DNA from: a virus
Strand: one strand, 5' to 3'
DNA: 26,625 nucleotides
Virus record (IMG/VR): IMGVR_UViG_3300030117_004072
Coordinates: 1-26,625 of that record
The notes under the pieces are model-generated. The model searched no databases, was not told the origin of the DNA, and saw only the letters and a program-made list of their open reading frames with translations. Below, one piece after another: positions 8,029 through 15,145 of this stretch. The translations under genes and the position numbers were made by a program. Numbering within the stretch: position 1 is the stretch's first letter; each line of letters begins with the position of its first letter.

Positions 8029-8381
8029 TATTTCTCTTCTTCACAATGCGGACAGTTTGGACTTACTAATTTTTTTTGCAATATGGAAGTTAAAAATAAA
8101 ATCGCAACCATAGAGGGCGGTTGTTCTTCGCCCTTAAACATAATTTTTACAGTGCTGTCTGGAAACTCAATACCGTCTTTAGTAACTAAAAAAGTATCGT
8201 CAGCATCTTCACTGTTTGGAACTTGGCTCACTAAGTAACAGCTTTCGCCATTACTCATTCTTACTCCTGTGGGTTTGTAATCCATAAAGTCCAAACCCAT
8301 TTCTGTTAATCCTGTTTCCAAATGTTTCATAAAATTAGTTGTATTTTTATGTGGATTAAATTTTGGCTCTTTGGTTGTCAT
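8028..8381 (-). CDS. Hypothetical protein of the minus-strand cassette (117 aa)
   Basis: The protein is unrecognised. Its N-terminal half is polar with a helix around residues 13-34; the centre (45-82) is predicted beta-rich (SCYLVSQVP, TFLVTKDG, STVKIMFKG); a hydrophobic helix follows (90-105); and the C-terminus ends with a CPHC pair and an acidic EEEK tail, which could bind a metal together with another site. The start is well supported: AGGAGGT on the minus strand at 8394-8388 lies 6 nt before the ATG. The gene starts directly after the DUF2786 gene's stop, with no gap, and overlaps the 57-aa gene by 1 nt, so the three genes probably form one operon. Confidence 0.72.
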   Translation of the reverse strand: MTTKEPKFNPHKNTTNFMKHLETGLTEMGLDFMDYKPTGVRMSNGESCYLVSQVPNSEDADDTFLVTKDGIEFPDSTVKIMFKGEEQPPSMVAILFLTSILQKKLVSPNCPHCEEEK

Positions 8382-9122
8382 TTAGCTACCTCCTAATCTG
8401 TAAGCTGCTCTGCCACTAACCTGTCTGTTAAGTCCTACGTTTCTTCCGTAGTTACCTCCACTGGTTGCACCTTGTCCTCCGCTTGTTGTATAACCTCCTC
8501 TAGTACCTACTCTTGGGTACTTCTGCTTTCTTAATGCAAGGCTAGTCTGTTTTTGTTTTTGGTCTTTGTCTTGTAAAGCTAAACCACTGACTTGTACATT
8601 GTTAATCACTGTACCCTCGCTTCTTTCTTGCTTTTTCATTTCGCTAAGTCTGTAAGCAACATTCAAAGCCCATGTTTTTCTAAAGCTGTAGTTAAAACAT
8701 CTGTCTGTAAATATTTGCTCTTTTTTAGCTTTTTTAAGGTCAACAAGTAACTGGTCTAATAAATATTCTGCATATAAAATAATTTGTATTTTGTTACCTC
8801 TAGTAGCAAAAATATCTATTTCGCCTTGTCCTGTTAATACTTCGCCATTAAAGTAATCAGCTACAGCTTGCACAATAGTCACAGTTGCAGGGTCAAGTCT
8901 TGTATTTTTTGTTCTGCCTTTGCTGTCAACATAAAGCCAATGCACTGCTTCGTCATCTTCTGGGTTATGGCTGTCTAAAGCAAGGGTGCGTTCTAGTTCT
9001 TGCAAAGTCATATTGTGCTTTGCAAGTTGTTCTTGTAACTTGCGTTCTGCAACTGCTTTTTCTCCAGCGTTTGTACTTTCTGTAAGTCTTAGTAACTTAC
9101 CTAAAAAGCTTGTGTCTCTCAT
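8382..9122 (-). CDS. DUF2786 domain-containing protein
   Basis: The 246-aa protein begins with a DUF2786-like helical domain (residues 5-48: LGKLLRLTEST...EKAVAERKLQEQLAKHNMTLQEL). A second domain follows at about 60-160 (DUF7168-like), containing W62, VQAVADYFNGEV and a helical LLDQLL...TWALNVAYRL region. The C-terminus (205-246) is Gly/Ser-rich and ends in GLNRQVSGRAAYRL, as in other members of this family. DUF2786 proteins are common in phages and bacteria but have no established function known to me. The gene lies first behind its own promoter, opposite to the structural genes, in the manner of a phage accessory gene (moron). AGGA lies 10 nt upstream of the ATG. Confidence 0.83.
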   Translation of the reverse strand: MRDTSFLGKLLRLTESTNAGEKAVAERKLQEQLAKHNMTLQELERTLALDSHNPEDDEAVHWLYVDSKGRTKNTRLDPATVTIVQAVADYFNGEVLTGQGEIDIFATRGNKIQIILYAEYLLDQLLVDLKKAKKEQIFTDRCFNYSFRKTWALNVAYRLSEMKKQERSEGTVINNVQVSGLALQDKDQKQKQTSLALRKQKYPRVGTRGGYTTSGGQGATSGGNYGRNVGLNRQVSGRAAYRLGGS

Positions 9123-9179
9123 TTTTTTAAGTCCTAACTTGGGGTTTACGGTTCGGGTATCGTTCCCTTACCTATTAAT

Positions 9180-9208
9180 AATATAGCATTTATATTAAAA
9201 AAGTGCAA
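9180..9208 (-). promoter_or_regulatory. Sigma70-type promoter of the minus-strand cassette
   Basis: Read on the minus strand, TTGCAC (9208-9203) is followed by a 17-nt spacer and TATATT (9185-9180), matching the -35 and -10 consensus well. The expected start of transcription is about 9173, giving a leader of about 50 nt before the DUF2786 ATG. The leader contains a GGGAA/TACCC imperfect inverted repeat and AAGTTAGGACTT close to the start codon. The plus-strand side of the same gap (9209-9260) holds only weak promoter-like A/T motifs for the capsid gene. Confidence 0.6.
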
Positions 9209-9260
9209 GTTTGTTTTTACCAAATTTAAAGTATTATGTTATATATCTGACATTTTATAA

Positions 9261-12161
9261 ATGGCAAATGTAAATGGAACAGAAATAGATTTATTTCCTA
9301 CAGAGGGCATGAAAACTGCTGCGAAAAGATATAAAAAATGGAAAAGCGAGGGCAAAGGTGGCGGAACTCAAGTTGCTGCTGTAAGAGCAACACAGATTAT
9401 AAGTGGCAGAGAATTATCAGTTGACGTTGTGATGCGTATGCACTCATTTTTTGCAAGACATGAAGTTGATAAGCAAGCTGAAGGATTTAACTCAGGAGAA
9501 AAAGGTTTCCCAAGTCGTGGAAGGGTGGCTTGGGATGCGTGGGGCGGGGATGCTGGTTTTAGCTGGAGCAAGCGTAAATCTGCTGCAATTAAAAAAGCAA
9601 GAGAAAGATTTGATAATGGAGAGTTTACTGAAGAAAGACCTTACCCAAATGAACACGCTGCTAGAATACGCAGACCAGAACAATATGATACATTTCGTAG
9701 AGTTGTAGATAGAGGCGGAGAGGGTATTGATTTTATTTTTGGTATAAAGGAAGATATAGATGAAGTTGAACTTCAATCTATAAGATTTAAACTTAGTAAG
9801 TTCTCTGCGGAGGAAGCTCGTACTTGGTTACAAGAAAATGAGTACAATGCTATTAAGTTTGAACCCGCAACTAACGAAAAAACTATGAAACAAAAATTAA
9901 TGGATTTGCCCCCAGAACAAAAAGCTGCACCTGACGAACTCAAAGTTGGAGATTTTGTTTCATGGAACGCTAGTGGTGGCAGGGCAAGAGGTGTTATTGA
10001 AAGAATTGAACGTGATGGACAAATTGACGTTCCTAGTTCTGAGTTTGTAATCAATGGTACTGCTGATGACCCTGCTGCTTTGATTTGTGTTTATAGAAAA
10101 GCAGCTAATGAAGCTGGTTATATCAAAACAGATATAAAAGTTGGTCACCGTTTCAGCACATTAACAAAAATTCAGCCTTTGCAACTAGCAGAGAGTTATG
10201 ACGAGTCAAGGCCGTACCATGATGACGATAAAAAGAAAAAAGATGAAGAAATATCACAATTTCGTAAATTAGACTTAAAAGAACTTAAGGCAAGAAATAA
10301 AGGCGAATCATTAATACAAACAAGAGAATTAAAAGCACAAATTGAGTCAGACGGAAAAGAACTTTATATGAGTTTTTCTTCTGAAGAGCCAGTGCAGCGT
10401 TATTTCGGTACTGAGGTACTTTCTCACGATCAGGGGGCTGCCGACCTATCACGTTTAAATAACGGAACAGCCCCTTTCCTTTGGAATCATAATCGTGACG
10501 AAGTTCTTGGTGTAGTTCAAAAAGCAGAAATTGGGGATGACAAAAGAGGTTATGCAACTGTTAAATGGTCAAGAAACCCAAATGCTGTAGAAAAACGCAC
10601 AGATGTTGAAGATGGCATAATTTCGCAAGTAAGTTTTGCATATCAAATAAACGAAATTGAAGAACGTGGCGATCAAATGGTCGTAACAAAATGGAAGGCT
10701 ATGGAAGTTAGCTTGGTTTCAGTGCCAGCAGATTCAACCGTTGGAGTAGGGCGGAGTATAGAAGAAGAGGATAGTATAGAAAGTAAGAAGGTTGCTGAGT
10801 CTCCTCCAAAAGATGATGCAACTGCTCTTGAGCAATCAAGAGAAGCTTTGACGGCTCAAGCTCCGTCATCTAGTCCAAATCTAACTTCCAAAAACATGGA
10901 GCAAAAACCAGAAACGGAAGCTGCAAGCAAAGCCGTTGAAGCAGAGCAAAAACGCAGTGAGTCCATAATTATTGCTGAAAGAAATCGCAGCAATGCGATT
11001 GCAGCAATGGGCGAGAAATATTCTTGCCCCGATTTAGCACACAAACTAAATCAAGAGGGTGCATCTGTTGAAGATGCCCGCCACGCAATCAACACATACA
11101 GGGAGGAACGTCTTAACACTGTGGAACAACATCAAATTCAAAAGTCACCAGAAATTGGCTTAGACCAAAAGGAAATCAAAAGATTTTCATTTACAAGAGC
11201 TTTAAATGCTTTAGCAAACCCAAGTGACAGGGCTGCACAAGAAGCTGCTGCTTATGAACGTGAAGTTTCTGAAGCTACATCAAAAGCTTACGGTAAGCCA
11301 GCAAGTGGAATACTTGTTCCTAATGAAGTGCTTTCAAGAGACCTAACTGTAGGTACTGCAACTGCTGGTGGAAACCTTGTTGCTACTGAACTATTATCTG
11401 GCTCATTTATTGACGTTTTAAGAAACCGCATGGCGGTTATGGCTACTAATCCAACAACTTTAACTGGATTACAGGGCAACGTATCAATCCCAAGAATGAC
11501 ATCAACATCCACAGGATATTGGGTAGGCGAGGGGTCAGCACCTTCAGAATCACAACAGGCTTTTGACCAAGTCAACATGACACCAAAAACTGTTGCTGCA
11601 TTTGTTGATTATTCAAGAAGATTATTACTTCAATCATCTATTGATGTCGAGTCAATGATTAGGGATGATTTAGCGAAGGTAATTGCTACAAAATTAGATC
11701 ATACAGCTATCTATGGTACTGGTTCTTCAAACCAGCCTTTAGGTATTAAAGATACAAGTGGTATCGGCTCACAAACAATAACAACATTTGGAACTTTTGC
11801 TGAGTATATCGGCATGGAAACTGATGTTGCTGCTGCTAATGCTGATGTTGCAAATATGTTCTACCTAATCAATGCTTCTGCTAGGGGTGCATTAAAGTCA
11901 ACTGAGGTTGCATCTAACACAGGTAAGTTCGTATTTGAAAACAACGAAATCAACGGCTATCCAGCTATCACTACAAACCAACTTGCAAACAATGATGCAG
12001 TGTTTGGAGATTTCTCTCAGTTTGTAATGGGCTTCTGGTCTGGTCTTGACTTAACTGTTGACCCATTCGCTGGAGCAACAAGCGGTAATGTAAGAGTTAT
12101 TGCACTTCAAGATGTTGATTTTGCAGTTAAGCAAGCTGGAGCTTTCTGTTTCGGTACTTAA
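9261..12161 (+). CDS. Prohead protease - scaffold - major capsid polyprotein with extra N-terminal domains
   Basis: One uninterrupted 966-aa ORF carries several head functions. Residues 14-115 contain a conserved phage segment around RMHSFFARHEVDK (58-71) and AWDAWGGDAGFSW (90-102). Residues 137-202 form a second region (QYDTFRRV, GIDFIFGIK, IRFKLSKFSAEEARTWL). Residues 226-304 look like a Tudor/DUF2945-type beta domain (GDFVSW, GGRARGVIERI, GTADDPAALICVYR). Residues 350-500 match HK97-family prohead protease, with H410 in LWNHNRDEVLG and S458 in QVSFAY as likely catalytic residues. A charged linker (500-560) and a helical scaffold-like part (560-640) precede an HK97-type major capsid protein (about 685-966), with GGNLVATELLSG and WVGEGSAPSES. 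No Shine-Dalgarno precedes the ATG. Confidence 0.92.
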   Translation: MANVNGTEIDLFPTEGMKTAAKRYKKWKSEGKGGGTQVAAVRATQIISGRELSVDVVMRMHSFFARHEVDKQAEGFNSGEKGFPSRGRVAWDAWGGDAGFSWSKRKSAAIKKARERFDNGEFTEERPYPNEHAARIRRPEQYDTFRRVVDRGGEGIDFIFGIKEDIDEVELQSIRFKLSKFSAEEARTWLQENEYNAIKFEPATNEKTMKQKLMDLPPEQKAAPDELKVGDFVSWNASGGRARGVIERIERDGQIDVPSSEFVINGTADDPAALICVYRKAANEAGYIKTDIKVGHRFSTLTKIQPLQLAESYDESRPYHDDDKKKKDEEISQFRKLDLKELKARNKGESLIQTRELKAQIESDGKELYMSFSSEEPVQRYFGTEVLSHDQGAADLSRLNNGTAPFLWNHNRDEVLGVVQKAEIGDDKRGYATVKWSRNPNAVEKRTDVEDGIISQVSFAYQINEIEERGDQMVVTKWKAMEVSLVSVPADSTVGVGRSIEEEDSIESKKVAESPPKDDATALEQSREALTAQAPSSSPNLTSKNMEQKPETEAASKAVEAEQKRSESIIIAERNRSNAIAAMGEKYSCPDLAHKLNQEGASVEDARHAINTYREERLNTVEQHQIQKSPEIGLDQKEIKRFSFTRALNALANPSDRAAQEAAAYEREVSEATSKAYGKPASGILVPNEVLSRDLTVGTATAGGNLVATELLSGSFIDVLRNRMAVMATNPTTLTGLQGNVSIPRMTSTSTGYWVGEGSAPSESQQAFDQVNMTPKTVAAFVDYSRRLLLQSSIDVESMIRDDLAKVIATKLDHTAIYGTGSSNQPLGIKDTSGIGSQTITTFGTFAEYIGMETDVAAANADVANMFYLINASARGALKSTEVASNTGKFVFENNEINGYPAITTNQLANNDAVFGDFSQFVMGFWSGLDLTVDPFAGATSGNVRVIALQDVDFAVKQAGAFCFGT

Positions 12162-12166
12162 TTCAC

Positions 12167-12484
12167 ATGAAAGTATCGCTGCTTAGAAACACAATGATAG
12201 CTGGCATCCCAACGGATGCTGGCTCTATTGTTGAAGTTGAGCAACATATTGGCGATATGTTAATTGGTATTGGCAAAGCGGAAGCTGTGGTCGAAACTTG
12301 CGAAGCACCAATAGCAGAGCCAGATGTTGAAGAAACTACAGATGAAACTGATCTTAGTTCAATGACTAAGGCTGAGTTAGAAACCTATGGTCGTTCTATT
12401 GGTTTAGAACTTGATAAAAGGTTAAACAAGTCAACGCTTCTTACACAAATTGAAGAAGCAATCAAAAAAATAGAGGTAAATTAA
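12167..12484 (+). CDS. Small head-region protein with HeH/LEM-like C-terminus
   Basis: The 105-aa protein follows the capsid polyprotein by 5 nt. Residues 1-42 form a compact beta-rich unit (KVSLLRNTMIAGIPTDAGSIVEV...MLIGIGKAEAV), a pattern shared by small proteins beside phage capsid genes. An acidic linker (46-62) leads to a helix-extended loop-helix segment (64-100: SSMTKAELETYGRSIGLEL...STLLTQIEEAI) like HeH/LEM or Rho-N folds. Its role is not established; head completion or nucleic acid contact are possibilities. The next gene begins directly after its stop codon. Confidence 0.6.
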   Translation: MKVSLLRNTMIAGIPTDAGSIVEVEQHIGDMLIGIGKAEAVVETCEAPIAEPDVEETTDETDLSSMTKAELETYGRSIGLELDKRLNKSTLLTQIEEAIKKIEVN

Positions 12485-12868
12485 ATGTCTGTTTTACAGC
12501 AAAATTTAGACAAATTAACTGTCGTAGCTGGTAAAGCCACTGGTGCTGTAACAAGTACAGCGACAAGTTCAGCTATAGATTTACTTGAGTATGATGGCGA
12601 TGTTCTTTTAGTGCTAGATTGTGCTGCTGGAACAGGTACAAGTCCAACTCTTGACGTTAAAATTACAAACTCTGACGCAAGTGGTGGTACTTATACTGAC
12701 CTTTCGGGTGCTGCTTTCACACAGGTAGTAGATGCTGCTTCAATGCAAACACTTGTAATTAACAAGGACAGTGCAGAGAGATACATCAAAATTGTTCAAA
12801 CAATTACTGGTTCATCTCCATCATTTACTTTCAGCATCAATCTAATTGGTGTTAAAAAGTATAGTTAA
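12485..12868 (+). CDS. Probable head decoration or minor capsid beta-sandwich protein
   Basis: The 127-aa protein is Ser/Thr/Gly-rich and almost entirely predicted beta strand. It shows a pattern common in phage head regions: a short N-terminus, SAIDLLEYDGDVLLVLDCAAGTG (29-51), PTLDVKITNSDASGGTYTDL, a 'RYIKIVQTITGSSPSFTFSI' strand pair and a basic KKYS end. Its place between the capsid and neck genes, just before a terminator, suggests a high-copy structural protein, probably a capsid decoration protein. The match is to a general pattern rather than a named family. AGAGG in the end of the previous gene serves as the ribosome binding site. Confidence 0.6.
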   Translation: MSVLQQNLDKLTVVAGKATGAVTSTATSSAIDLLEYDGDVLLVLDCAAGTGTSPTLDVKITNSDASGGTYTDLSGAAFTQVVDAASMQTLVINKDSAERYIKIVQTITGSSPSFTFSINLIGVKKYS

Positions 12869-12875
12869 AATATAT

Positions 12876-12897
12876 AGCCCTCTAACGAGGGCTTTTT
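12876..12897 (+). terminator. Intrinsic terminator after capsid/decoration genes
   Basis: A 7-bp GC-rich stem AGCCCTC (12876-12882) / GAGGGCT (12887-12893) with a TAAC loop is followed by a short T run to 12897. It starts 7 nt after the stop of the decoration-like gene and ends 3 nt before the next ATG. The 3' arm contains GAGGG, 9 nt before that ATG, so the stem may also cover the downstream ribosome binding site. Confidence 0.8.
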
Positions 12898-12900
12898 CCT

Positions 12901-13191
12901 ATGGCAATTACTGATGTTCCAAATACTTATTTACTTGATTTTGGTCAAGATGTAACTGTTGGCGGAAGTACTGTCAAAGGGATTTTAGATATGCCAGATG
13001 AAATAGTAGCTGGCGATATGGTTGTGATAACAGATTATTTATTAACAGTAAAAACTTCAGATTTTTCAAGTGTTTCTCTTGGAGATACAGTAACAACAAA
13101 TTTAAGTGGTTCATCAACAGCTTTTGAGGTAAGAACAAAAAGAATGATTGATGACGGCACATTTTCACAGATAACACTTAGCAAAACATGA
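12901..13191 (+). CDS. Head-tail joining / head closure protein, FII-like
   Basis: The 96-aa protein is predicted all-beta. It contains LLDFGQDVTVGGSTVKGILDMP (11-32), a 'DYLLTVKTSDFSSVSLGDTVT' strand pair and a terminal DDGTFSQITLS. This arrangement is seen in small phage head-tail joining proteins (gpFII or related closure proteins). The gene sits between capsid and tail terminator genes, as expected. It begins directly behind a terminator and overlaps the following gene by 4 nt (ATGA). The only Shine-Dalgarno candidate is the GAGGG in the terminator stem. Confidence 0.65.
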   Translation: MAITDVPNTYLLDFGQDVTVGGSTVKGILDMPDEIVAGDMVVITDYLLTVKTSDFSSVSLGDTVTTNLSGSSTAFEVRTKRMIDDGTFSQITLSKT

Positions 13192-13616
13192 CAACAAAAA
13201 GGGAAACAATATTAGCTCAACTTAAAACTCAGTTAGCAAATACAACTGGAGTTGGAAATCGTATTTATAGAAGCAGAGTTACACCTGTTGATCGTAGTGA
13301 AGGAAAAGTATTAATTATTGAACCCATAAGTGATAACTGTGAAGTACAGGCAAATAGATTAAGATGGACATTAAATGTAAGACTTAGTGTTATTGCAAGA
13401 GGTTCAGCATCAGAAACTTTAGATCAAAGTGCTGACCCCACTGTTGAATCAATACATTCAAAAATTTCAACTGATGTTACTTTAGGTGGAAATGCCATAG
13501 ATATGACTCCACGCAATGTTTCTTTTGATTTAATTGATGGCGACCAACCTAGCGGAGTGGTAAGTTGCGAGTATATTATTATATATCAGACATCAACTAC
13601 TGATTTATCCACTTAA
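13188..13616 (+). CDS. Tail terminator-like protein (gpU/Z position)
   Basis: The 142-aa protein begins with a helix (RETILAQLKTQLANT) followed by RIYRSRVTPVDRSEGKVLIIEP (25-46), alternating strands (RWTLNVRLSVIARG) and a helix (DPTVESIHSKIS), and ends in a strand-rich CEYIIIYQT. This mixed alpha/beta order is typical of the siphovirus tail terminator fold (lambda gpU, HK97 gp10). It is encoded between the head-closure and tail tube genes, as expected for this role. It would cap the tail tube and join it to the head. The assignment rests on order plus fold pattern. Confidence 0.65.
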   Translation: MTTKRETILAQLKTQLANTTGVGNRIYRSRVTPVDRSEGKVLIIEPISDNCEVQANRLRWTLNVRLSVIARGSASETLDQSADPTVESIHSKISTDVTLGGNAIDMTPRNVSFDLIDGDQPSGVVSCEYIIIYQTSTTDLST

Positions 13617-13627
13617 ATGACGCTATT

Positions 13628-13771
13628 ATGGAAGATAAGTATGCTGGTCAAGGGGGAACATACCTTATTGACCCCAAAACTGGTAAGAAAAAGCTGATTA
13701 GGCAGACTTTACCAGCCCAACCAACCGAATCTTTACCACAAGAGGAAACTTCCAATGCCAAAGAGGACTAG
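13628..13771 (+). CDS. Small conserved-type phage protein (47 aa)
   Basis: This short ORF fills the gap before the tail tube gene. It begins MEDKYAGQGGTYLIDPKTGK and ends in an acidic tail with QEE and NAKED. The 'GQGGTY..DP.TGK' pattern resembles tiny proteins found just before tail tube genes in other proteobacterial phages, which supports it being real. It overlaps the tail tube start by 17 nt. Its codons for QEE supply the AGAGGA ribosome binding site for that gene. No function is known; no clear ribosome binding site precedes its own ATG. Confidence 0.55.
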   Translation: MEDKYAGQGGTYLIDPKTGKKKLIRQTLPAQPTESLPQEETSNAKED

Positions 13772-14687
13772 ACTAAGAGCTTTACTCGCAAAAGATGAAA
13801 GCTCATACGGCTCTGACCCTACTGCTACAGGGTCAGCAAATGCTATTTTATGCACAGAGCTTTCTATTGAGCCTATTCAATCAGATGAAGTTACAAGAGA
13901 TTTAGTCCGTAGCTATTTAGGAAACTACGACACACTTTTAGCAAACACTCGGGCACAGGTAACAATAACTGTTGAAATGGCTGGAAGTGGTGCTGCTGGA
14001 ACTGCCCCTCATTATGCACCTTTGTTTACTTCTTGTGGCATGAGCCAAACGATAGCAAGTGGAACAAGTGTTACTTATGCACCTGTCAGCAGTGGTTTTG
14101 ATTCATGCACAATAGTTTTTAATGCAGACGGTATTCAACATAAATTAACTGGATGTCGTGGAACATATAGTTTGAACTGTGAAACAGGTTCAATACCTAC
14201 AATTACATTCGTAATGACAGGTCTTTATAATGCTCCAACTGATACAACAATGCCAACCTGTACATTCCAAAATCAGGCTGACCCACTTGTATTTAAAGAC
14301 GGAAATACCTCTGCTTTTCAGTTTCATAGTTTTGCGGGTGCTTTAAATTCGTTTAGCTTTGATATGAACAATGAAGTTGTTTATAGAGAGCTTGTTGGTG
14401 GAACTAAGGAAGTTATGATAAATAATCGTACACCTGGCGGTTCAGTACAAATTGAGAGTATTGCATTATCAGCAAAGAACTACTTTACAAATGCCACATC
14501 CAATACAACTGGAAATAATACATTTTTACATGGAACAACTGCTGGAAATAAAGTAACAGTGACAATGCCAGCAGCAAATATCACTGCTCCAGCTTATGCT
14601 TCAGTTGATGATATTGATATGTTAGACCTTGCATATACCGCAAAGCCTAATAGTGGAAATGATGAAATTTCGATTGTATACACTTAA
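13755..14687 (+). CDS. Major tail tube protein
   Basis: The 310-aa protein matches the phage tail tube type. It has an N-terminal LRALLAKDESSYGSDPTATGSANAIL (8-33), ELSIEP, a conserved 'RDLVRSYLGNY' segment (48-58) and VEMAGSGAAGTAPHYAPLFTSCG (73-95), all typical of proteobacterial siphovirus tail tube proteins. The rest is beta-rich (GCRGTYSLNCETGSIPTITFVMTG). It would assemble as hexameric rings around the tape measure. It lacks an obvious C-terminal Ig domain of the lambda gpV kind. AGAGGA lies upstream at 13740-13745, and a strong terminator follows the gene. Confidence 0.85.
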   Translation: MPKRTRLRALLAKDESSYGSDPTATGSANAILCTELSIEPIQSDEVTRDLVRSYLGNYDTLLANTRAQVTITVEMAGSGAAGTAPHYAPLFTSCGMSQTIASGTSVTYAPVSSGFDSCTIVFNADGIQHKLTGCRGTYSLNCETGSIPTITFVMTGLYNAPTDTTMPTCTFQNQADPLVFKDGNTSAFQFHSFAGALNSFSFDMNNEVVYRELVGGTKEVMINNRTPGGSVQIESIALSAKNYFTNATSNTTGNNTFLHGTTAGNKVTVTMPAANITAPAYASVDDIDMLDLAYTAKPNSGNDEISIVYT

Positions 14688-14714
14688 AAATCTATTTACT
14701 TTTAGTCATAAGAG

Positions 14715-14749
14715 GTTAGACTATGCGTTACATAGTCTAACTTTTTTTT
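14715..14749 (+). terminator. Strong intrinsic terminator after the tail tube gene
   Basis: A perfect 11-bp stem, GTTAGACTATG (14715-14725) / CATAGTCTAAC (14731-14741), with loop CGTTA, is followed by eight T residues (14742-14749). The last T directly precedes the ATG at 14750. AAGAGG at 14710-14715 lies at the base of the 5' arm. If the hairpin forms in read-through RNA, the distance from this Shine-Dalgarno to the start codon is reduced to about 8 nt. Confidence 0.88.
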
Positions 14750-15145
14750 ATGGCTTTAGTAATCAACAAAATTAAATCTTTTAAATGGAGTGTTAATTAT
14801 GAATACCCAGATGATGATGAAAATGTAGAAGTGAAATTTAAAGCTATTTTCAAACGTATGCCACAAAAATATATTACAAAGATGGCAAAATTAGCTACTC
14901 CAAAACTTGATAAAAATGGCAAAGAGTTACCCAGTGATTTTGACCCAACCCCAATGGCAAATGAGGTCTTAATTGGTTGGGAAGATGTTAACCAAGAAAA
15001 TGATGATGGCGATGAAGTGCCTTTAGAGTTTAATAAAGAAAATAAAGAAAACCTTTTAGACCTTCCTATGATGCCAGCTTTTATTGTTTTCGCATATTAC
15101 GAGGGAATAACAGGTAAAAAACTAAAAAACTTACAGGGGCAATAG
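14750..15145 (+). CDS. G: Tail assembly chaperone, G-like
   Basis: The 131-aa protein sits between tail tube and tape measure, the place of lambda G. It is polar and acidic, with FKWSVNYEYPDDDENVEVKF (10-29), a 'LIGWEDV' segment (74-80) and a late 'DLPMMPAFIVFAYYEGITGKK' region typical of tail assembly chaperones. Near its end the codons CTA AAA AAC form a canonical slippery heptamer; ordinary decoding ends at TAG 15143-15145. A -1 shift makes the longer GT protein. Its start immediately follows the T run of a terminator. Confidence 0.82.
   Translation: MALVINKIKSFKWSVNYEYPDDDENVEVKFKAIFKRMPQKYITKMAKLATPKLDKNGKELPSDFDPTPMANEVLIGWEDVNQENDDGDEVPLEFNKENKENLLDLPMMPAFIVFAYYEGITGKKLKNLQGQ

Noticed and set aside
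7978-8238. Plus-strand ORF across the minus-strand cassette
   Set aside because: It lies opposite two minus-strand genes with better starts, coupling and composition, and shows no recognisable domain.
9451-9708. Out-of-frame ORFs within the start of the capsid polyprotein (both strands)
   Set aside because: The polyprotein frame carries conserved motifs throughout this part; the alternatives are low-complexity shadows.
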